From assembly GCA_017394515.1 (NCBI GenBank), contig JAFPXY010000016.1, positions 62,001-126,000 of the forward strand: DNA of 64,000 nt. The letters run 5' to 3'. The stretch is from Bacillota bacterium. Its GTDB lineage: Bacteria > Bacillota > Clostridia > Peptostreptococcales > Anaerovoracaceae. The notes under the pieces were generated by a model. That model ran no database searches. It saw nothing but the letters and a program-made list of their open reading frames with translations, and was not told the DNA's origin. A program made the translations under genes and the position numbers. Shown in pieces: positions 1-9,482 of the stretch; positions within the stretch are counted from its first letter, which is position 1; the number at the start of each line of letters is the position of its first letter.

Positions 1-1754
1 ACGGTACCGAACTGTCTCATACGCTTCTTACCTTCCTTCTGCTTCTCGAGAAGCTTCTTCTTACGGGAAATGTCGCCTCCGTAGCACTTGGCGATAACGT
101 CCTTTCTGTAGGCCTTGACGGTCTCACGGGCGATTATCTTCTGGCCGATGGCTGCCTGGATGGGCACCTCGAACTGGTGCATGGGAATGATCTCCTTAAG
201 CTTCTCGCAGACGAATCTGCCGCGCTGGTAAGCGTTGGATTCGTGGACGATCATGCTGAAAGCGTCCACGAGCTCACGGTTGAGCATGATGTCCAGCTTA
301 ACCAGGCTGCTCCTCTGATACCTGTCGAGTTCGTACTCTAAGGAACCATAGCCCCTGGTCTTGGACTTAAGGGCATCGAAGAAATCGTAGATTACTTCGT
401 TAAGTGGCATGTCATAGTGGAGAGCGACTCTGGTGGGAGTGATGTACTCCATGTGCTTCATGGTGCCGCGCCTCTGCTGGCAGAGTTCCATGATGGATCC
501 CACGTACTCGTTGGGAATCATGATGGTGGCCTTTACCATGGGCTCCTCGATGTGATCGATCTCCTGAGGTGTAGGCAGGTTGGAAGGATTCTGCAGCATG
601 ATGACGGTGCCGTCGGTCTTAACGACCTTGTAGATTACGGAAGGCGCCGTGGTGATGACTGCCAGATTGAACTCTCTCTCAAGCCTTTCCACGATGATCT
701 CCATGTGAAGGAGTCCCAGGAATCCGCATCTGAAACCGTAGCCCAGAGCCTGTGATGTCTCAGCTTCGAAATTGAAAGCAGCATCGTTTACCTGGAGCTT
801 TTCCAGAGCATCCTTTACGCTTTCGTACTTCTCACCTTCTGCCGGGTAGATACCGCAGTATACCATGGACTGGACTTTCTTGTAGCCCGGGCAGGGATCG
901 TCCGTGGGATCGCTTGCCAGGGTAACGGTATCACCGACTCTGGCGTCTGCCACCTGCTTGATGGAACCGCAAATATATCCTACCTCACCGGCTCTCAATT
1001 CCTTGGTGGGAACCAGGCCGGGAGCGCAATATCCGACTTCGGTAACCTCGTATTTAGCGCCTGTAGACATGAGCTTGATCACATCGCCCTTCTTGACCTT
1101 TCCGTCGAAGATACGAGCGTAGATTATAACGCCCAGATAGTTATCGTATTTGGAGTCAAAGATGAGGGCTTTAAGCTTGCCGTCCTCCTTGCCCGTGGGT
1201 GCCGGGATGACCTGAATGAGCTGTTCCAAAAGTTCATCCACGCCCATGCCGGTCTTGGCAGAGATCTCAGGAGCCTCGCTGGCATCCAGACCGATGACCT
1301 CCTCGATCTCCTCCCTGCACTCGTCGGGTCTGGCGGAAGCCAGGTCCATCTTGTTTAAAACAGGCATGATCTCCAGATTTTCATCGAGAGCCAGATACAC
1401 GTTGGCCAAAGTCTGAGCCTCCACGCCCTGAGTCGCGTCAACCACAAGGACAGCTCCCTCGCAGGCTGCCAGAGATCTGGATACCTCATAGGTAAAGTCA
1501 ACATGGCCCGGAGTGTCGATGAGGTTCAAAATATACTCTTCCCCGTCCTGCGCCTTGTAGACAAGTCTGGTGGTCTGAAGTTTGATGGTTATTCCCCTCT
1601 CTCGCTCCAGATCCATGTTATCCAGATACTGCTCTTTCATGTCACGCTCCGCCACCAGGCCCGTCTTCTCGATGAGACGGTCCGCCAGAGTGGATTTGCC
1701 ATGGTCGATGTGCGCTATAATGCTGAAATTTCTGATGTATTTCTGATAATCCAT
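1..1754 (-). CDS. lepA: Elongation factor 4 (LepA), 3' end outside window
   Basis: Translational GTPase that back-translocates or remodels stalled ribosomes in the cytoplasm. The reverse-strand frame opens with an ATG at 1752-1754 ([22 protein letters not shown] split here: residues 1-13, then the G1 motif AHIDHGKST at about 14-22) and stays open to the window edge, giving 584 residues. The last visible residues include the LepA C-terminal signature [15 protein letters not shown], so only some 15-20 residues should be missing compared with the usual ~600. The ATG follows an AAGAGGAAT Shine-Dalgarno-like stretch. It lies 22 nt after a small membrane protein gene. Family identity is certain; the C-terminal end is simply cut by the window. 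Confidence 0.97.
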   Translation of the reverse strand, partial: MDYQKYIRNFSIIAHIDHGKSTLADRLIEKTGLVAERDMKEQYLDNMDLERERGITIKLQTTRLVYKAQDGEEYILNLIDTPGHVDFTYEVSRSLAACEGAVLVVDATQGVEAQTLANVYLALDENLEIMPVLNKMDLASARPDECREEIEEVIGLDASEAPEISAKTGMGVDELLEQLIQVIPAPTGKEDGKLKALIFDSKYDNYLGVIIYARIFDGKVKKGDVIKLMSTGAKYEVTEVGYCAPGLVPTKELRAGEVGYICGSIKQVADARVGDTVTLASDPTDDPCPGYKKVQSMVYCGIYPAEGEKYESVKDALEKLQVNDAAFNFEAETSQALGYGFRCGFLGLLHMEIIVERLEREFNLAVITTAPSVIYKVVKTDGTVIMLQNPSNLPTPQEIDHIEEPMVKATIMIPNEYVGSIMELCQQRRGTMKHMEYITPTRVALHYDMPLNEVIYDFFDALKSKTRGYGSLEYELDRYQRSSLVKLDIMLNRELVDAFSMIVHESNAYQRGRFVCEKLKEIIPMHQFEVPIQAAIGQKIIARETVKAYRKDVIAKCYGGDISRKKKLLEKQKEGKKRMRQFGT

Positions 1755-1776
1755 ATATTCCTCTTAAATTATAAAA

Positions 1777-2238
1777 TTAGTTTGCGTTGGTTGGTTCCGG
1801 CCCCCAGGGCACGTCCATGTAGTATGGAAGCACGTATTTGCCCAAAAGGAAGATGACGACCAAAACTATAAGGATGATGAGATTCCGCTTGTTGAAGATC
1901 TTCTTCCAAGGTATCTTGGTCGCAAAAAATCCCGCGATGCCCGTCAGCATCCCGTAGAACCAGATCTTAAGCCAGCTGAAGAATCCTCGCTTCTTTTCCT
2001 CCTGGGTATCCTCCTCGGATTCGCTCTCGTCAGCCATGTCAGCCTCGTCAATTTCGAGCACCACAGGATCAGGCTCAGATATCTCCGATATGCCGGAGCC
2101 CTGCCCCTGGATGTTATCCAGCGCGGCTACAGCACCCACAGCCAAAAGTCCCGTGGACACAGCTACAGCCACGACCTTCAAAAGCGACTTCTTAGCGTGC
2201 TTCTTCTTTTCTTCGATAGTTTCTTTAATTGTATCCAT
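1777..2238 (-). CDS. Small membrane protein, unknown function
   Basis: 153 residues, family not recognised. Visible layout: a charged, Lys-rich N-terminus (residues 1-20), a hydrophobic segment at about 21-40 (VVAVAVSTGLLAVGAVAAL), an acidic linker rich in Glu/Asp at about 50-83, then two further hydrophobic segments near 90-107 and 119-138 (LIILIVLVVIFLLGKYVL). It is therefore probably an integral membrane protein with two or three spans. It is followed closely by lepA and separated from upstream pckA by two terminators, so it likely has its own promoter; a TATAAT -10-like hexamer sits at 2294-2299 but no convincing -35 is seen. No functional call is made. Confidence 0.75.
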   Translation of the reverse strand: MDTIKETIEEKKKHAKKSLLKVVAVAVSTGLLAVGAVAALDNIQGQGSGISEISEPDPVVLEIDEADMADESESEEDTQEEKKRGFFSWLKIWFYGMLTGIAGFFATKIPWKKIFNKRNLIILIVLVVIFLLGKYVLPYYMDVPWGPEPTNAN

Positions 2239-2363
2239 TTATCCGCCCTCACTTTAAAAAACTGAACGCAAATGAACATAATCATACATAATAATTATAC
2301 TACATTTCTTACGCAAGTGCTATAAAAATCTTTTTGAACGATCCTTGCTGATAAAGCACAATG

Positions 2364-2385
2364 AAAAAGGCCACTTAGCGTGGCC
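2364..2385 (-). terminator. Second intrinsic terminator after pckA
   Basis: On the minus strand a 6-bp stem GGCCAC/GTGGCC with a 5-nt loop is followed by five U. It lies about 14 nt beyond a stronger terminator, so pckA transcripts meet two terminators in tandem. Confidence 0.7.
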
Positions 2386-2398
2386 TAAGGCTGTCGAT

Positions 2399-2427
2399 AA
2401 AAAAGAGAGCTGCACAAGTCAGCTCTC
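2399..2427 (-). terminator. Intrinsic terminator of pckA
   Basis: Minus-strand 8-bp perfect stem GAGAGCTG/CAGCTCTC with a 7-nt loop followed by six U, 20 nt past the pckA stop codon. Confidence 0.9.
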
Positions 2428-2446
2428 GTTTATTTTATTATCTTTT

Positions 2447-4060
2447 TTACAGCTGCGGTCCTGCTGCGACCAGTGCCTTGCCAGCTTCATTGTATTCGTA
2501 TTTCACGAAGTTCTTGATGAATCTGCTTGCCAGGTCAGCTGCCTTAGCGTCCCACTCAGCGGGATCAGCATAGGTGTCTCTTGGATCCAGGATAGCGGGA
2601 TCAACTCCGGGAAGTTCAGTGGGACCTTCGAAGTTGAATACAGGGATCATCTTGGTAGGAGCCTTGAGCACGTCGCCGTTTAAGATGGCATCGATGATTC
2701 CTCTGGTATCCTTGATGGAGATACGCTTGCCTGTGCCATTCCAGCCTGTGTTTACAAGGTATGCCTTAGCTCCGGATTTCTCCATCTTCTTAACCAGCTC
2801 TTCGCCGTACTTGGTGGGATGAAGTTCCAGGAAGGCCTGTCCGAAGCAAGCGGAGAATGTGGGAGTAGGCTCGGTAATGCCTCTCTCTGTTCCAGCCAGC
2901 TTAGCGGTGAATCCGGAAAGGAAGTAGTACTTGGTCTGCTCCGGTGTCAGGATGGATACTGGAGGAAGTACTCCGAAAGCGTCAGCTGAAAGGAAGATGA
3001 CGTTCTCAGCGTCAGGTCCTGCAGATCTGCCGTTTACGTTCTTTGCGATCTTCTCTATGTGCTCTATGGGATAGGAAACTCTGGTGTTCTCGGTCACGCT
3101 CTTATCAGCGAAATCGATCTTGCCGTTTTCATCTACAGTAACGTTCTCCAGGAGAGCGTTTCTCTTGATGGCGTTATAGATGTCGGGCTCGGAATCCTTA
3201 TCCAGATTGATTACCTTAGCATAGCAGCCACCCTCGAAGTTGAATACTCCGTTATCGTCCCAGCCGTGCTCGTCATCACCGATGAGCAGTCTCTTAGGAT
3301 CTGTGGATAAGGTGGTCTTGCCGGTTCCGGAAAGTCCGAAGAAGATGGCAGTGTTCTTACCTTCCATATCTGTGTTGGCGGAGCAGTGCATGGATGCAAT
3401 GCCCTTAAGAGGCAGATAGTAGTTCATCATGGAGAACATACCCTTCTTCATCTCGCCGCCGTACCATGTGTTAAGGATGACCTGCTCACGGCTTGTGATG
3501 TTGAATGCAGCTACGGTGCTTGAGTGGAGTCCCAGTTCTTCCCAGTTCTCAGCCTCAGCCTTGGAAGCATTGTATACCACGAAATCAGGCTCGAAGTTCT
3601 CCAGCTCCTCTTCAGTGGGAGCAATGAACATGTTCCTTACGAAGTGTGCCTGCCATGCTACTTCCATGATGAAACGGATAGCCATTCTGGTATCCGGATT
3701 GGTACCGCAGAAAGCATCCTGTACGAAGAGTCTCTTGCCTGAAAGCTGTTTCTGAGCCATGGCCTTTACCTTGCCCCAGACTTCTTCGCTCATGGGATGG
3801 TTGTCGTTGGGATATCCTTCAGTGGTCCACCAAACGGTATCCTTGGAATTCTCATCCATTACGATATATTTATCCTTAGGGGAACGTCCGGTGTAGATTC
3901 CGGTCATTACGTTCACCGCATCGAGTTCTGTTAACTGACCCACGTCATAACCTGTAAGACCAGGTTTCATCTCTTCTTCGAAAAAGAACTCAAAGGAGGG
4001 ATTGTGGATTATTTCAGTTGCGTTATAAATTCCATATTTGTTTAAGTCTAAATTTGCCAT
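2447..4060 (-). CDS. pckA: Phosphoenolpyruvate carboxykinase (ATP)
   Basis: Interconverts oxaloacetate plus ATP with PEP, CO2 and ADP in the cytoplasm. In fermentative anaerobes it often runs towards oxaloacetate for C4-acid formation; that direction is inference here. 537 residues, the normal size for the ATP-dependent family. The kinase-1a P-loop [10 protein letters not shown] is near residue 245, with the metal-site motif [12 protein letters not shown] just after and the substrate motif GRSPKDKY near residue 59. The ATG has GGAGGATCTGAA upstream. It is monocistronic: own promoter at 4118-4146 and two terminators downstream. Confidence 0.98.
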   Translation of the reverse strand: MANLDLNKYGIYNATEIIHNPSFEFFFEEEMKPGLTGYDVGQLTELDAVNVMTGIYTGRSPKDKYIVMDENSKDTVWWTTEGYPNDNHPMSEEVWGKVKAMAQKQLSGKRLFVQDAFCGTNPDTRMAIRFIMEVAWQAHFVRNMFIAPTEEELENFEPDFVVYNASKAEAENWEELGLHSSTVAAFNITSREQVILNTWYGGEMKKGMFSMMNYYLPLKGIASMHCSANTDMEGKNTAIFFGLSGTGKTTLSTDPKRLLIGDDEHGWDDNGVFNFEGGCYAKVINLDKDSEPDIYNAIKRNALLENVTVDENGKIDFADKSVTENTRVSYPIEHIEKIAKNVNGRSAGPDAENVIFLSADAFGVLPPVSILTPEQTKYYFLSGFTAKLAGTERGITEPTPTFSACFGQAFLELHPTKYGEELVKKMEKSGAKAYLVNTGWNGTGKRISIKDTRGIIDAILNGDVLKAPTKMIPVFNFEGPTELPGVDPAILDPRDTYADPAEWDAKAADLASRFIKNFVKYEYNEAGKALVAAGPQL

Positions 4061-4117
4061 TTCAGATCCTCCGCCTATCGGCTAAATTTAAAAGCAAAAC
4101 CATATTTTCTCATGTTA

Positions 4118-4146
4118 ATTGTACCACTAAACAAGAGCATATTCAA
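4118..4146 (-). promoter_or_regulatory. Sigma-A promoter of pckA
   Basis: Minus-strand -35 TTGAAT (4141-4146), 17-nt spacer, -10 TACAAT (4118-4123) with TGG just before it (extended -10 TGnTACAAT). It lies in the 96-nt gap upstream of pckA. Confidence 0.65.
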
Positions 4147-4156
4147 GGAATCAAAA

Positions 4157-4882
4157 TCAATCCTCTTCAAATTCTTTTTCTCTGGAAGGCATCCAGCCTC
4201 TGGTAGGGCTTGAAACCTTCTTTTCTTCCTCTTCTTTAGCCATACTCTCGAAGACATAGCCGCCGATGGCATCGCCGATCAACTTTGATTCCACGCTTAA
4301 AGCCATGCCCATGGCAAAGGCTTTGACCACCTTGAGCACGTCCGCCTTGTCTCTGGAATTGACTCTGGCTCTTCCAAAAAGATTCTGATTATATGTAGGG
4401 AACATGATCTCTTTGAGGCTCTTCCTGCGTCCTGCAGGTGCGAACTGATAAACCAGATCGCAGTCATAACCGCCTTCAGGAAGGGTCTTCAATCTATTTA
4501 CGCAGATATTGGCACTCTGGTCATTTATGCTGTAGGTGAAAATGGATTTCAAGGGACCCACGTCATCCTTGGTGATGAAATTTGATCCAAGGGGTACGAA
4601 GATCCTGCCCGCTCTGTTGGCCTTAATGGCCAGGTCTCTTGCCTCTCTTTTAGCAGCTTCGCCTTCCACGTTCTCAAAGATTATGATATCGCAGGGCGGC
4701 TCCTTGCTGAGATCCATGTCTTCCTTATAGTCTATGGCAAAATATGTCTTAGCTCCGACTTCGAATTCGTGGTGGATCCTTAAAGTCTTGTCGATGACAT
4801 ATCTGATCAGATCTCCGGAGTCCGTCTTATCCCCTCCGTTATACAGCATTGCTATCTGTTTCTCGACCTTTTTATCGTCCAT
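4157..4882 (-). CDS. Conserved-looking protein of unknown function
   Basis: 241 residues; I do not recognise the family with certainty. It has no signal peptide or membrane span. A central part (about 60-150) alternates beta-like hydrophobic strands and charged helices (DIIIFENVEGEAAKREA, RAGRIFVPLGSNF) and ends in an acidic tail rich in Glu/Lys, consistent with a cytoplasmic alpha/beta protein. A distant resemblance to Mur-ligase-like proteins was considered but no ATP-binding loop is visible. The ATG follows CAGGAGAAAAAC. The start is only about 20 nt after the rpsT terminator, so it probably depends on readthrough from rpsT or on a promoter hidden in 4939-4989. Confidence 0.7.
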   Translation of the reverse strand: MDDKKVEKQIAMLYNGGDKTDSGDLIRYVIDKTLRIHHEFEVGAKTYFAIDYKEDMDLSKEPPCDIIIFENVEGEAAKREARDLAIKANRAGRIFVPLGSNFITKDDVGPLKSIFTYSINDQSANICVNRLKTLPEGGYDCDLVYQFAPAGRRKSLKEIMFPTYNQNLFGRARVNSRDKADVLKVVKAFAMGMALSVESKLIGDAIGGYVFESMAKEEEEKKVSSPTRGWMPSREKEFEED

Positions 4883-4901
4883 GTTTTTCTCCTGTCTTTA
4901 T

Positions 4902-4938
4902 AAAAAAATTAGCCCAGAGGAGACACAATCTCTGGGCT
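4902..4938 (-). terminator. Intrinsic terminator of rpsT
   Basis: Minus-strand 9-bp stem AGCCCAGAG/CTCTGGGCT followed by AATTTTTTT. A second small inverted repeat, GTGCAT/ATGCAC at 4953-4971, lies between it and the rpsT stop codon. Confidence 0.88.
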
Positions 4939-4989
4939 GGTTTGCTCATGCTGTGCATTTAACTTATGCACTGTGGGGACGGGTGAGAC

Positions 4990-5262
4990 TTATTTTGCAG
5001 CCTTTGCTGCGTTGAGTTTCTTGGCTAATCTGGAAGTCTTTCTTGATGCAGCGTTCTTGGAAATAGTTCCCTTGGAAGCAGCCTGCATAAGCTTCTTCTC
5101 TGCAAGTCTGAACTTCTCTTCTGCGGTTTCGAAGTTGCCTTCTGCTACTGCGTTGTCAAAGTTCTTAAGAACAGCCTTCAGATGATTTCTTACTCTTCTG
5201 TTCCTTGCAGTCTTCTTGTCGATAACCTTGATTCTCTTCTTTGCGGATTTAATGTTTGCCAT
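4990..5262 (-). CDS. rpsT: 30S ribosomal protein S20
   Basis: Primary 16S rRNA-binding protein of the small subunit. 90 residues, the usual length, starting MANIKSAKKRIKVI and rich in Lys/Ala as expected (helical KKLNAAKAAK C-terminus). It sits alone between its own promoter and a strong terminator. The start codon is preceded by GTGGGGTGAAAATTCA, an acceptable Shine-Dalgarno. The leader can fold into a hairpin (5298-5339), so autogenous control is possible. Confidence 0.97.
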   Translation of the reverse strand: MANIKSAKKRIKVIDKKTARNRRVRNHLKAVLKNFDNAVAEGNFETAEEKFRLAEKKLMQAASKGTISKNAASRKTSRLAKKLNAAKAAK

Positions 5263-5297
5263 TGAATTTTCACCCCACTTTATATTATTTTTTGGTT

Positions 5298-5339
5298 AGT
5301 CGGCTTGGTTGGACTACTTTGTATATATATATGCCGACT
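5298..5339 (-). promoter_or_regulatory. Leader hairpin upstream of rpsT
   Basis: A 7-bp inverted repeat AGTCGGC (minus strand 5333-5339) / GCCGACT (5298-5304) encloses about 28 nt of mostly AT-rich sequence in the rpsT 5' leader, between the promoter and the Shine-Dalgarno. S20 is autoregulated in E. coli; a role for this hairpin is inference. Confidence 0.4.
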
Positions 5340-5358
5340 CCATAAATTCGCGAGTATT

Positions 5359-5387
5359 ATTATATAAGGTACAAAGTCAAATTGCAA
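5359..5387 (-). promoter_or_regulatory. Sigma-A promoter of rpsT
   Basis: Minus-strand -35 TTGCAA (5382-5387), 17-nt spacer, -10 TATAAT (5359-5364). It leaves a leader of about 90 nt before rpsT. Confidence 0.7.
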
Positions 5388-5411
5388 GAATTTTTTTGTG
5401 CGATTTTAGGA

Positions 5412-6857
5412 TTATTTTGCGTTTTTTGACGCATTTCTCATGTTATCGAGGCTTTCCTTTGTGATGGGATAGCCTAACATCACTATGAGCACTAAAACCA
5501 TGAAGATTCCCGGCAATAAAGTGAAGGAATTGCTCACCCAGGTCAGGGCGGAATCAGGCTGGAGAATGGCAGCCTCACCCGCTTGCTCCAGGGGTGACGG
5601 CAATGTCTCATCGAAGCCCGACAGATCCAGAATTATGCCCAGAGCCTGAAGGCCGATGGCGATGCAGACCGACTCGGAAAGGGCTTGGAAGGATATGACT
5701 GAACCAGCGTGGGAACTTCCGGACTCCATAGCCTCGATCTCCGCGATATCGTAGATCATGGATGGCATGAGCTGCCAGTAACTGGTATTAGCCAGGGAGT
5801 AAATGAGGCTCACCAGGATCACTCCCTTAAGGTCTGAAATGTTCATCACCCTTAAGATGATCAGAAGCACTCCTGCGCTTCCTATGCCGTACATGAAGAC
5901 GTTTTTCTTGTCAAAACGTCTGGAGAACCTCTCGATAAAAGGCACGAATACAATTCCCGACAAGGTGATTATCAGCATTATGAGCGAGATGGCCTTCTGA
6001 CTCATGCCCAAGTTATAGGTCATGAAGAACACTCTGTCAGAGCTGAAGAGCGTATTGGCTATGAGATACAGCATGGACGCTCCCAGCAGATAGCGCATGG
6101 CTTTGAGCTTAAGGATGCAAAAATATTCCTTGAGGATGGATGCGGCCTTCTTAAGGATGGATTCCCTCGAGGCAGATCTCTTTTGCGCCTTTAATTCCAT
6201 GATCTCAGGATCGTCCTTGGGCCTGTCGCCCTTCCTTAAGGTCAGAGTCGAGACTAGAAGCGCCGCTCCCGCCGAGATTCCGCAAAACATTCCCACCAGC
6301 TGCCATGACTGCTGAGTGGACTTTCCCAGGTTCATGGCCCAGTCCACGATTATCGTGGGAAGTACCATGCCGATCAGCATGCCCACCTGATTGAAAATGT
6401 AAGCGTAAGACCTTAATACAGTGCGTTCGTGATAGTCGTCGGTGAGGTCAGCGCCCCAGCTCATGTAAGGCACGAACTCCATGCTGAAGAAAGTCCAAAA
6501 AAGTACGATCATCACAGTGTAATAAATGGCTTTCACCACAGGACCCGCGCTTATGGTGGTGAAGAGCAGGCTGGTGATGACCGCCACAGGAATGGCCGCA
6601 AACATCATAAAGGGTTTACGCTTGCCCAACCTGGATATGTGGTTGTCTGAGCTGAAACCGATGAATGGACCGATGATGGCTTCCCAGACGGAACCCACCG
6701 CACTGATAGCGCCTGCCATGGTCGGCGCCACTCCTGCTACTGTGGTCAGGTACAAAAGAAGGTAGGTACCGCTTAAGGTATAGAGCGTGTTATCGCAGAT
6801 ACCGCCGATGCCGTAACTTATTTTATTTTTAAATGAAAGTGATGTATTTTGATTCAT
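5412..6857 (-). CDS. MFS transporter, GPH (glycoside-pentoside-hexuronide:cation symporter) type
   Basis: Integral membrane secondary transporter with about 12 hydrophobic segments over 481 residues. The N-terminal segment KISYGIGGICDNTLYTLSG and the cytoplasmic motif GFSSDNHISRLGKRKPFM (around residue 60-80) are characteristic of the MelB/GPH branch of the major facilitator superfamily; the substrate (sugar or glycoside) cannot be read from sequence. I chose the ATG at 6857 because AAGGAGAC lies at 6861-6868; a longer open frame to 6905 would run through the promoter. It is monocistronic, with a palindromic operator inside its promoter. Confidence 0.88.
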   Translation of the reverse strand: MNQNTSLSFKNKISYGIGGICDNTLYTLSGTYLLLYLTTVAGVAPTMAGAISAVGSVWEAIIGPFIGFSSDNHISRLGKRKPFMMFAAIPVAVITSLLFTTISAGPVVKAIYYTVMIVLFWTFFSMEFVPYMSWGADLTDDYHERTVLRSYAYIFNQVGMLIGMVLPTIIVDWAMNLGKSTQQSWQLVGMFCGISAGAALLVSTLTLRKGDRPKDDPEIMELKAQKRSASRESILKKAASILKEYFCILKLKAMRYLLGASMLYLIANTLFSSDRVFFMTYNLGMSQKAISLIMLIITLSGIVFVPFIERFSRRFDKKNVFMYGIGSAGVLLIILRVMNISDLKGVILVSLIYSLANTSYWQLMPSMIYDIAEIEAMESGSSHAGSVISFQALSESVCIAIGLQALGIILDLSGFDETLPSPLEQAGEAAILQPDSALTWVSNSFTLLPGIFMVLVLIVMLGYPITKESLDNMRNASKNAK

Positions 6858-6876
6858 AATGTCTCCTTGACCATAT

Positions 6877-6905
6877 GATAAAGTATATGGTAACCGTATA
6901 GTCAA
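6877..6905 (-). promoter_or_regulatory. Promoter of the GPH transporter gene
   Basis: Minus-strand -35 TTGACT (6900-6905), 17-nt spacer and a weak -10 TTTATC (6877-6882). The spacer is filled by a 17-bp near-palindrome. Confidence 0.5.
6884..6900. promoter_or_regulatory. Palindromic operator, TetR-like geometry
   Basis: TATATGGT-A-ACCGTATA is a 17-bp inverted repeat with one mismatch and fills the space between -35 and -10 of the transporter promoter. A half-site (ACCATAT, 6870-6876) repeats the arm further downstream. Position and shape fit a repressor of TetR type; no regulator gene is next to it. Confidence 0.6.
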
Positions 6906-6915
6906 GCATTTGTTT

Positions 6916-6946
6916 AAAAAAGTCTGATACCCTAAAGTATCAGACT
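6916..6946 (-). terminator. Intrinsic terminator of mnmA
   Basis: Minus-strand 10-bp perfect stem AGTCTGATAC/GTATCAGACT with a 6-nt loop followed by six U, 9 nt past the mnmA stop. Confidence 0.92.
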
Positions 6947-6954
6947 TGGATTCG

Positions 6955-8025
6955 TCATATTATCTCGCCTCCGCCTAGGACCTTTTCTCCATGGTAGGCC
7001 ACTGCCGACTGGCCGCGGGTGATGGCCCGCTGTGGCTCGTCAAAGATGATCCTCGCTCCTCCGTCGGGAAGAGCATATATGGTTGCAGGCTGCTCCTTCA
7101 TGCGATATCGTGTCTTGGCACAGCAGCGCATGGGCTCCAAAGGAGCCTCCCCTGAGATCCAGTTAAAGTCCTTGACCATGACCTCCCTTTTCATGAGATC
7201 TTCGCTCTCACCGAGCACCACCCTGTTGGTCTCCGGGCAGATCTCACAGACGAAGATGGGATGACCCATGGCGATTCCCAGACCTTTACGCTGGCCGATG
7301 GTATAATTGATGATGCCCTTATGCTGGCCTAGAACCTTACCTTCCTTATCCACGAAATCCCCGGGCAAAGGATCCTTCCCGGTGATCTTGCGAACCACCT
7401 CGGCATAGTGCCCGTCAGGCACGAAGCAGATGTCCTGGCTGTCGGGCTTGTTGGCATTTACGAAGCCGTTCTTTTCGGCTATGGCACGAGCCTCAGCCTT
7501 GGTCAGTCCGCCCAAAGGAAATAGCGTATGCGCAAGCTGCGTCTGTGTAAGGTTGTACAGCACGTAGCTCTGATCCTTGGACTCGTCCAAAGCTTTCTTA
7601 AGCTCATATTTACCATCAGGTCCTTGCTCGATCCTTGCGTAGTGTCCTGTCACTATATAATCGCAGCCGAGAACTTCAGCCCGTTCAAACAATCTTCCGA
7701 ACTTCAGATATTTGTTGCAGTCGATGCAGGGATTCGGAGTCCTCCCCAGTTCGTAGGCATGGCCGAATTTCTCCATGACCTTTGCGCGGAATTCATCCTT
7801 GTAATTGAACACATAAAAAGGCATGCCAAGTCTGAAGGCCACCGATCTGGCGTCCTCCGTATCGTCCAGGCTGCAGCAGGTCTTGGAGTTTTCCGGACTG
7901 AGGTCCGTATCCTCCGCCGCGTAGAGCTTCATGGTGCAGCCGATGCAATCTATTCCCTTTTCCTTTGTGAGAAGAGCGGCTACGCTGGAATCAACTCCAC
8001 CGCTCATGGCTATAAGTGCTTTCAT
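6955..8025 (-). CDS. mnmA: tRNA-specific 2-thiouridylase MnmA
   Basis: Installs the 2-thio group on U34 of Lys, Glu and Gln tRNAs in the cytoplasm, using sulfur relayed from a cysteine desulfurase. 356 residues, normal for the family. Visible: the PP-loop SGGVDSSVA at residues 8-16, the first active cysteine in GRTPNPCIDCN (near residue 98), and the second in SQDICFVPDG (near residue 197), followed by the beta-barrel C-terminus. The ATG at 8025 has GGAGGCC a short distance upstream (GGCCTTACATG context). It lies downstream of dnaJ, separated by a long hairpin, and ends at its own terminator. Confidence 0.97.
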   Translation of the reverse strand: MKALIAMSGGVDSSVAALLTKEKGIDCIGCTMKLYAAEDTDLSPENSKTCCSLDDTEDARSVAFRLGMPFYVFNYKDEFRAKVMEKFGHAYELGRTPNPCIDCNKYLKFGRLFERAEVLGCDYIVTGHYARIEQGPDGKYELKKALDESKDQSYVLYNLTQTQLAHTLFPLGGLTKAEARAIAEKNGFVNANKPDSQDICFVPDGHYAEVVRKITGKDPLPGDFVDKEGKVLGQHKGIINYTIGQRKGLGIAMGHPIFVCEICPETNRVVLGESEDLMKREVMVKDFNWISGEAPLEPMRCCAKTRYRMKEQPATIYALPDGGARIIFDEPQRAITRGQSAVAYHGEKVLGGGEII

Positions 8026-8091
8026 GTAAGGCCTCCATATGCGTTCAGTATATCACAAAAAACCTCCCATGCCAATTTATATCAAAAAAGA

Positions 8092-8272
8092 AGCTAAAGC
8101 ATACTGACTGGTTGGACTTTTGCGAGGAGCGAAGAACGGCCAAAGAAAAAGACACTTTGATTGGTTTGCGGATCGCGTAATTTTGTAGCGATCCGCCCAA
8201 GAAAAGTGTCTTTGATTTGTTTGCCGTTCGATGCGACGAGCACTGAGTCCAACCAGTCAGCATGCTTTAGCT
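8092..8272. repeat. 181-nt imperfect inverted repeat (long hairpin) at the dnaJ stop codon
   Basis: The outer arms (8092-8118 and 8246-8272) are complementary over 27 bp with one mismatch. Inside them two equal 58-nt segments pair imperfectly, with blocks around AACGGC, AAAGACACTTT and a perfect 9-bp apical stem GCGGATCGC (8168-8176 with 8188-8196), and an 11-nt loop. On the minus strand the base of the hairpin is followed by UCUUUUUU, so it can act as a giant terminator for the dnaK operon. The right arm overlaps the last codons and TAA of dnaJ (8267-8269). Origin as a mobile palindromic element is possible but no target duplication is seen. Confidence 0.85.
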
Positions 8273-9421
8273 GAACCACTCTTTGATCTTGCTCGCGAAG
8301 CCGGATTTCTTCTGGTAGCATTCACCGGTGACTTCACTCGCCATGGCCTCGATGGCCTTCTTTTGCTTAGCGTTGAGCTTGGTAGGTATCTCCAGGTTGA
8401 CGGTGACATAAAGGTCTCCCTTAGCCTCTCTCTTGAGATACTTGATGCCCTTCTCCTTAAGTCTGAATCTGGTGCCAGGCTGTGTTCCCTGAGGAATCTT
8501 ATATTTAACCTTTCCCTCAAGAGTAGGCACAGTTATCTCTGCGCCAAGGGCCGCCTGGTCAAAGCTGATAGGAATGTCAAGATACAGATCAGCGCCATTA
8601 CGCTTAAACATCTGATGCGGCTTGACATTGAGTACAATGTATAGATCACCTGCGGGTCCTCCGTTATATCCCGGTTCTCCCTGTCCGCGGATAGGGATAA
8701 CCGACTCATTATCCACTCCTGCCGGAATGTCAACTGTAATGGAAACGTTCTTTTTGATCCTGCCGGTGCCACCGCAATCCGGGCAGGGTGATTCAAGTAT
8801 GGTTCCTGCTCCGCCGCACTGGTCACAGGTGCTCATGGACTGGAACTGACCGAAAGGTGTTCTCTGTACGGTCTGCACCTGACCGGAGCCACCGCACTTA
8901 GGACATGTCTTCCTGGAAGTACCGGCTTTTGCGCCGTCTCCCTTGCAGCTTGCACAGGTCACATATTTGTTAAGATTGATCGTTTTTTTGCAGCCAAAAG
9001 CAGCCTCCTCAAAGGTGATAGAGATCGCCTTCTGAAGGTCCCTGCCCTTTCTGGGCTGGTTAGCACGGCGTGACTGACTCTGGGTGAAACTTCCAAAGAT
9101 ATCTCCAAAGATATCCTCGAAGCCGCCAAAGCCGCCGAAGCCGCCGAAACCGCCAAAGCCGCCTGCACCTGCTCCGCCGAAGCCCTGGCTCGGGTCTACC
9201 CCCGCGAAACCGAAGCGGTCATATTTGGATTTTTTGTCAGGATCGGAAAGCACAGAATAAGCTTCGTTTACTTCCTTGAACTTTTCCTCAGCCGTCTTGT
9301 CCCCGGGATTCCTGTCGGGATGATACTTCATGGCCAACTTTCTGAAGGCCTTCTTTATCTCCTCCTCGGATGCTCCTTTTTTGAGCCCCAGGACTTCATA
9401 ATAATCGCGTTTATCTGCCAT
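8267..9421 (-). CDS. dnaJ: Co-chaperone DnaJ (Hsp40)
   Basis: Delivers unfolded clients to DnaK and stimulates its ATPase. 384 residues with full type I architecture: J domain (1-70) with the HPD tripeptide in YHPDRNPG, a Gly/Phe-rich linker with repeated GGFGGF units (about 78-112), four zinc-binding repeats [24 protein letters not shown] and CPDCGGTG (about 145-215), then the C-terminal substrate-binding domains. It is the last gene of the hrcA-grpE-dnaK-dnaJ operon, 61 nt after dnaK. Its stop codon lies inside the arm of a long hairpin, so the final residues may have been shaped by that element. Confidence 0.98.
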   Translation of the reverse strand: MADKRDYYEVLGLKKGASEEEIKKAFRKLAMKYHPDRNPGDKTAEEKFKEVNEAYSVLSDPDKKSKYDRFGFAGVDPSQGFGGAGAGGFGGFGGFGGFGGFEDIFGDIFGSFTQSQSRRANQPRKGRDLQKAISITFEEAAFGCKKTINLNKYVTCASCKGDGAKAGTSRKTCPKCGGSGQVQTVQRTPFGQFQSMSTCDQCGGAGTILESPCPDCGGTGRIKKNVSITVDIPAGVDNESVIPIRGQGEPGYNGGPAGDLYIVLNVKPHQMFKRNGADLYLDIPISFDQAALGAEITVPTLEGKVKYKIPQGTQPGTRFRLKEKGIKYLKREAKGDLYVTVNLEIPTKLNAKQKKAIEAMASEVTGECYQKKSGFASKIKEWFS

Positions 9422-9482
9422 AATTTACAAACCTCAAAATACAAGATTCAGGGGGCTTCATCAGCCCCCTTGAAAAGCTTGC

